Origin: Flagellimonas_B algarum
Lineage (GTDB): Bacteria; Bacteroidota; Bacteroidia; Flavobacteriales; Flavobacteriaceae
NCBI RefSeq assembly: GCF_040513375.1
Contig: NZ_JBEVTG010000002.1
Coordinates: 744,001 to 808,000, forward strand
Direction: 5' to 3'
DNA: 64,000 nucleotides
Below are positions 60,325-64,000 of this stretch, piece after piece; the first letter of the stretch is position 1; each line of letters opens with the position of its first letter. The notes under the pieces are model-generated. The model saw only the letters and a program-made list of their open reading frames with translations, did no database searches and was not told where the DNA came from. Position numbers and translations under genes: made by a program.

Positions 60325-62058
60325 ATGAACAAAACAGTCAATATAAATCTCGCCAATACCTTCTTCCATATCGACGAAGAAGCGTATAACAAACTTAGGC
60401 GATACCTGGAGTCGATCAAACGTTCCTTCGCAGGAACATCGGGCAGCGATGAGATCATCGCCGATATCGAGTCACGTATCGCGGAACTCTTCCATGAAAA
60501 AATGGAACACGACCGTCAGGTCATCACCCAAAAAGAAGTCGATGCCGTCATCAATATCATGGGGCAACCCGAAGACTATATGGTCGATGAGGACATCTTC
60601 GAAGACGAGCCTCGGGCCAAAAGCGGAACAACGGCTTCAAGGGTTAAAAAACTCTATCGCGATATCGATCAAAAATACATCGGCGGGGTCTGTTCAGGAC
60701 TTGAGCACTATGTGGGTATCGATGCCCTTTGGATCCGATTGATCTTCATCGTGTTGGCCGTATTCACCGGTTTCGGACTCATCGCCTACATCCTTCTATG
60801 GATTTTGGTACCTGAAGCGACCACCACCTCCCAAAAATTGAATATGCGGGGAGAGCCCGTCAACATCAGCAATATAGAACGCAAGGTTAAAGAGGGGTTT
60901 GATGATGTTGCCGAAAAAGTAAAGAACGTTGATTACGAAAAAGTCGGAAATAAGGTAAAAAGCAGCTCCAAGACCTTTTTCGACACCATTGGGGATATCA
61001 TCGTGTTCTTGTTCAAGATCTTTGGCAAGTTCATCGGTATCTTGTTGATCATTATCGGCGCGGCCTCCTTGATCGGTCTTTTCGTAGGCCTATTCACGGT
61101 CGGCGTTATCGATGTGGTGCATTTTCCCGGAGTTGATTTCTATGAGATCATCAATACCACAGGGGCGCCCGTTTGGGTCGTCAGCCTGTTGTGTTTCTTG
61201 GCCGTGGGCATTCCGTTCTTCTTCGTGCTCTATTTAGGGTTGAAGATCTTGGTGACCAATTTGAAGTCGATCGGCAATATCGCCAAATTCTCCCTGCTGG
61301 GTCTTTGGTTGCTATCGATGGGGGTCTTGATCGCCCTTGGGGTCAAACAAGCCGCCTCGCGTGCCTATACCGGTACGACGACGGTCAACGAGGAATTCGT
61401 CATGGACAACCCGACCGACACCTTGAGCATCAGCATGCGCAGCACGGAGTCGATAGATTATGACAACCGTTTCGTATTCGAAAACCTGGAGATGGTCTAT
61501 GATGACGCCGGAAACGCCTTATTGTATTCGGAAGACGTCAGGGTCGATATCAAAAAATCGAACGATAGCCTGGTCCATTTGAAAATCAGGAAGGATGCCG
61601 ATGGCAGTTCGTTCGAGGAAGCCCGCGAACGCTCTTCCAAAATCGATTACGGCTACACCTTCGGAGGTAGCGAAATCGTGTTCGACGAATACTTGACCAC
61701 CGACCCTGAAAACAAGGTGCGGGATCAAGAAATCCGGAACACGGTCTACATCCCTGAAGGTACCGCACTCCGCTTTGACGACAATGTCAAAGGCCATATG
61801 GGACGCAGTACGCGAAACGATAAGGACTTTTACCGCAATAGTATAGTTGATTACCTATGGATCATGGGCAGTGACGGCGAGCTAAAATGCCAGAACTGCC
61901 CATCCGATCTCGACGATGACTGGCCTTCCGATGGGGAAGACTCCAGCATCATCATTGATGGGGACGGCGTGGACATCAACCTACAAGACGGCGACGAATC
62001 CTTGAAGGTAAAGATCGACGACGAAGGCGTCGAGATCAAAGCCGAGGAAAACGACTGA
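60325..62058 (+). CDS. PspC domain membrane protein
   Basis: This 577-residue protein has a cytoplasmic N-terminal part (about 1-110, helical with DEIIADIESRIAELF), a PspC domain (about 112-170: LYRDIDQKYIGGVCSGLEHYVG then IRLIFIVLAVFTGFGLIAYILLWILVPE), three further membrane helices (about 220-360), and a soluble beta-rich C-terminal domain with an acidic end (DDDWPSDGEDSS). PspC proteins respond to envelope stress in enterobacteria; here, with PadR and a DUF2807 protein, a similar membrane-stress role is likely but unproven. Confidence 0.92.
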   Translation: MNKTVNINLANTFFHIDEEAYNKLRRYLESIKRSFAGTSGSDEIIADIESRIAELFHEKMEHDRQVITQKEVDAVINIMGQPEDYMVDEDIFEDEPRAKSGTTASRVKKLYRDIDQKYIGGVCSGLEHYVGIDALWIRLIFIVLAVFTGFGLIAYILLWILVPEATTTSQKLNMRGEPVNISNIERKVKEGFDDVAEKVKNVDYEKVGNKVKSSSKTFFDTIGDIIVFLFKIFGKFIGILLIIIGAASLIGLFVGLFTVGVIDVVHFPGVDFYEIINTTGAPVWVVSLLCFLAVGIPFFFVLYLGLKILVTNLKSIGNIAKFSLLGLWLLSMGVLIALGVKQAASRAYTGTTTVNEEFVMDNPTDTLSISMRSTESIDYDNRFVFENLEMVYDDAGNALLYSEDVRVDIKKSNDSLVHLKIRKDADGSSFEEARERSSKIDYGYTFGGSEIVFDEYLTTDPENKVRDQEIRNTVYIPEGTALRFDDNVKGHMGRSTRNDKDFYRNSIVDYLWIMGSDGELKCQNCPSDLDDDWPSDGEDSSIIIDGDGVDINLQDGDESLKVKIDDEGVEIKAEEND

Positions 62059-62154
62059 ATTACGGTTCGGTCGGCGTTTTCGACAATTGGGAAACCTTTA
62101 GTAGACAAACAACACACAAAACACGAATTTTAATCAATCATTAAAAACAACATC

Positions 62155-62877
62155 ATGACAACACTGGCTCGAATAGCAATCGCCTTGTTATTGGCACTCT
62201 TTACCTCCTCATGTGCCTTTGACGTGAATTTCGGAAACGGAAAAAGGGGCAACGGACAAATCGTGGAGGAAACCCGTGAAATCAGTGGCGATTTCACCGC
62301 CATTTACGCCTCGGAAGGCTTGGATGTATTCGTCATCCAAGATGATGAATTCAAGATTTTGGTCGAGGCCGACGAGAACATCATCGACTTGATCGGTACC
62401 GACATTCGCGATGGCCGATTGAAAATCCACGCCATTGAGAACATCGGAAGGGCGACCAAAAAAGTATATGTCTCCTTGCCTGAAGTAACCTCCTTGGAGA
62501 CTTCTAGTGGGGCCGACTTGATCGCCCAGAACGTGATCGAGGCCGACAAATTGGAGTTGGAAGCCAGTAGTGGTTCCGATCTACAGGCCGAAGTGGTCGC
62601 TAATGAGGTGATCGCCCAGACCAGTAGTGGGGCCGATATCAAGGTAAGCGGTAAAACCGACCTGCTCTATGCCGATGCCAGCAGCGGATCGGATATCAGG
62701 GCAAGGAACCTGGTAGCCAAACGCTGCAATGCCGATGCAAGTAGCGGTGCCGACATTTCGGTCAATGTCTCCGAATCCTTGGTAGCAGATGCCAGCAGTG
62801 GCGCGGATATCTCCTATACCGGCGAAGCGAGTGTCCAAAAGAAAAAGTCCGTGTCGGGCAGTGTACACAAATACTGA
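62155..62877 (+). CDS. DUF2807 (head GIN domain) secreted protein
   Basis: This 240-residue protein has a lipobox-like LFTSSCAF and a right-handed beta-solenoid, shown by six repeats of SSGAD/SSGSD spaced about 18-22 residues (TSSGADLIAQNV, ASSGSDLQAEVV, TSSGADIKVSGK, ASSGSDIRARNL, ASSGADISVNVS, ASSGADISYTGE). The family lies beside PspC genes and is probably an envelope sensor or adhesin-like protein. It begins 96 bp after the PspC stop and likely shares its transcript. Confidence 0.9.
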   Translation: MTTLARIAIALLLALFTSSCAFDVNFGNGKRGNGQIVEETREISGDFTAIYASEGLDVFVIQDDEFKILVEADENIIDLIGTDIRDGRLKIHAIENIGRATKKVYVSLPEVTSLETSSGADLIAQNVIEADKLELEASSGSDLQAEVVANEVIAQTSSGADIKVSGKTDLLYADASSGSDIRARNLVAKRCNADASSGADISVNVSESLVADASSGADISYTGEASVQKKKSVSGSVHKY

Positions 62878-63019
62878 TCGATACCGTTACATACAACGAC
62901 CAACAACCTGACCTTTGAAAATCCTTGAATGCCGTTCAAGGATTTTTTTGTGGGCAGTTTCAGATTTTGCAATTCATCGGAAATATGACTGATAGATGCG
63001 CAATTATTTGGCATTATCA

Positions 63020-63051
63020 TTGAATATTCGACAAAAAAAGTCGTATCTTTT
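63020..63051 (+). promoter_or_regulatory. Possible promoter before lipocalin-like gene
   Basis: TTG (63020-63022) and TATCTTTT (63044-63051) are 21 bp apart, a loose match to the Bacteroidota promoter. The start codon lies 36 bp further on. An inverted repeat CGAC-N7-GTCG sits between the two elements. Confidence 0.35.
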
Positions 63052-63087
63052 TAGGGAAACAATTCCTCACTAAAAATACACTTGGCC

Positions 63088-63537
63088 ATGAAAAAATTAT
63101 TCGGATTGGTTCTTTTGATGTTGTTATTGGTCGCAGCGACCGATTTTACACCAAGTGAACCCGAAGCCCTTCATTCCATTGAAGGCACTTGGGAGCTTGT
63201 AGGCTTCTATAATTATGATGATGGCGTTGAGGTATCGGATACGGTACCCAAGGATGAAGGCTATCGTCAAGTCAAAATGTACTATAACGGCAAGATCATG
63301 TGGTCACGCTATGTGCCCGACGAACCCAATGGCCGCTTTGGCTATGGTTCGTACAAGATCACCGGAGACCAATTGGTAGAAACCATAGAATATGGTGATG
63401 CCCAAATGATGAAAGCCTTGGATACCATGCGGGTGTTCACCTTCGAGTTGGATCTTCACGATGACAACTACAGTCAGATCAATTTCGACGAGGACGGCAA
63501 CCGCACCTTTTCTGAAAACTACAAAAGGATCGATTGA
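63088..63537 (+). CDS. Small secreted lipocalin-like protein
   Basis: This is a 149-residue protein with a signal peptide (about 1-19) and a beta-rich domain resembling the lipocalin-like family: IEGTWELVGFYNYDDG at the start, VKMYYNGKIMWSRYVPD in the middle, YGSYKITGDQLVETIEYGD, and a closing strand (FTFELDLHDDNYSQINF). It is probably periplasmic and binds a small ligand, which is inference. ATG 63088 is preferred to TTG 63082. A perfect 24-base palindrome terminator follows. Confidence 0.8.
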   Translation: MKKLFGLVLLMLLLVAATDFTPSEPEALHSIEGTWELVGFYNYDDGVEVSDTVPKDEGYRQVKMYYNGKIMWSRYVPDEPNGRFGYGSYKITGDQLVETIEYGDAQMMKALDTMRVFTFELDLHDDNYSQINFDEDGNRTFSENYKRID

Positions 63538-63555
63538 TTCCGTAAAGGAAAACGA

Positions 63556-63587
63556 AAATGAAAAAACGCTGCCCTAGGGCAGCGTTT
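63556..63587. terminator. Bidirectional terminator
   Basis: AAACGCTGCCCT / AGGGCAGCGTTT (63564-63587) is a perfect palindrome; an A run precedes it, giving T on the minus strand. It separates the convergent lipocalin-like and thioredoxin reductase genes. Confidence 0.85.
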
Positions 63588-63618
63588 GCTATTCTAACAA
63601 CAAAATGGTTGGTTTTCT

Positions 63619-64000
63619 TTATGCCCCGACGGCTTCTTGGGTCTCGACACTGGCCAAATAGCGTTCGGCATCCAATGCGGCCATACAGCCGGTTCCTGCT
63701 GCCGTAACGGCTTGGCGGTATTCCTTATCCTGAACGTCACCACTGGCAAATACCCCGGGCTTATTCGTTTTGGTCGACTTTCCTTGCGTAATGATATAGC
63801 CGGTATCGTCCATATCCAATTGCCCTTTGAAAATCTCCGTATTCGGGGTATGTCCGATGGCAATGAACAATCCGGTGATGGCGATGTCCTCTTTTTCACC
63901 GGTGGCGTTGTTGACCATACGCAGTCCTTCGACCACCTGTTCCCCCAAGACCTCATCCACTTCGGTATTGTATCGGACATCGATGTTCTCCAAACTATTT
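63619..64000 (-). CDS. trxB: Thioredoxin-disulfide reductase, C-terminal fragment
   Basis: The last 126 or so residues of TrxB are in the window; the gene runs off the right edge and has no start here. The visible part contains LFIAIGHTPNTEIFKGQLDMD of the NADPH domain and FASGDVQDKEYRQAVTAAGTGCMAALDAERYL, the second FAD-binding motif of low-Mr thioredoxin reductases. It reduces thioredoxin with NADPH through a redox-active CxxC (outside the window). No other gene shares the transcript within view. Confidence 0.95.
   Translation of the reverse strand, partial: NSLENIDVRYNTEVDEVLGEQVVEGLRMVNNATGEKEDIAITGLFIAIGHTPNTEIFKGQLDMDDTGYIITQGKSTKTNKPGVFASGDVQDKEYRQAVTAAGTGCMAALDAERYLASVETQEAVGA

Noticed and set aside
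62500..62820. Possible DNA tandem repeat
   Set aside because: The periodicity is a protein-level beta-solenoid (SSGAD) with varied codons, not a DNA repeat array.
1..64000. CRISPR, tRNA, rRNA, prophage, transposase or integrase
   Set aside because: None seen on either strand by reading; a tRNAscan-SE or CRISPR search would be the decisive check.

Overview
The window looks like ordinary chromosome from a marine-type Flavobacteriaceae (Bacteroidota). The evidence is a PorP/SprF protein of the type IX secretion system, a TonB-dependent receptor with a CarboxypepD-like N-terminal domain, and families largely confined to Bacteroidota (DUF6090, 2TM, a LETM1-like protein, paired DUF4331 genes, PadR-PspC-DUF2807). 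There are also TTTG / TAnnTTTG promoter-like sites and A-rich leaders without a Shine-Dalgarno sequence. Base composition seems near or just under 50% GC by eye (not computed), which is high for the family. I saw no rRNA, tRNA, CRISPR array, insertion sequence, prophage or plasmid module. No gap between genes exceeds about 250 bp.

Layout. 1-13.5 kb: the tail of an M28 peptidase, an M1 aminopeptidase, a large ThuA/sugar-dehydrogenase/PKD/cytochrome c lipoprotein, a WYL regulator, a Tricorn-like protease, an MFS transporter and a DoxX-like membrane protein. 13.5-30 kb: a BNR-repeat secreted protein coupled to a DUF2490 protein, a fused hydrolase/OsmC protein, a YbbA-YbbP ABC system divergent from a TesA-like esterase and an AraC regulator, pirin, an ECF sigma/anti-sigma pair, an isochorismatase-type hydrolase and a family 2 glycosyltransferase. 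30-34 kb: a DUF547 lipoprotein and a three-gene operon of two half-size DUF4331 proteins plus a TPR lipoprotein.

34-43 kb is the most unusual part. A LytTR response regulator is the last gene of an operon that begins with six different small 2TM-domain proteins in tandem. The likely partner LytS-type histidine kinase, encoded just beyond one opposite-strand gene, carries a seventh copy of the same 2TM domain fused after its ATPase domain. The kinase follows a TPR-like secreted protein and a TonB-dependent receptor. This reads as a two-component system whose membrane part is a family of 2TM modules.

43-64 kb: an APC permease translationally coupled to a Rieske oxygenase, a membrane-anchored GH113-like protein between two tiny proteins, a DUF6090 pair with a PaiB-like protein, a PorP/SprF protein with added coiled-coil and SPOR-like domains, OxyR with both redox cysteines, a PBP4-type peptidase, NudK, a Crp/Fnr regulator, an AIM24-like protein, a DUF4870-NTF2-PadR-PspC-DUF2807 envelope-stress-type cluster, and the C-terminal part of thioredoxin reductase running off the right edge.

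Most functions are assigned from family resemblance read by eye from translations. Coordinates of revised starts were worked out by hand.
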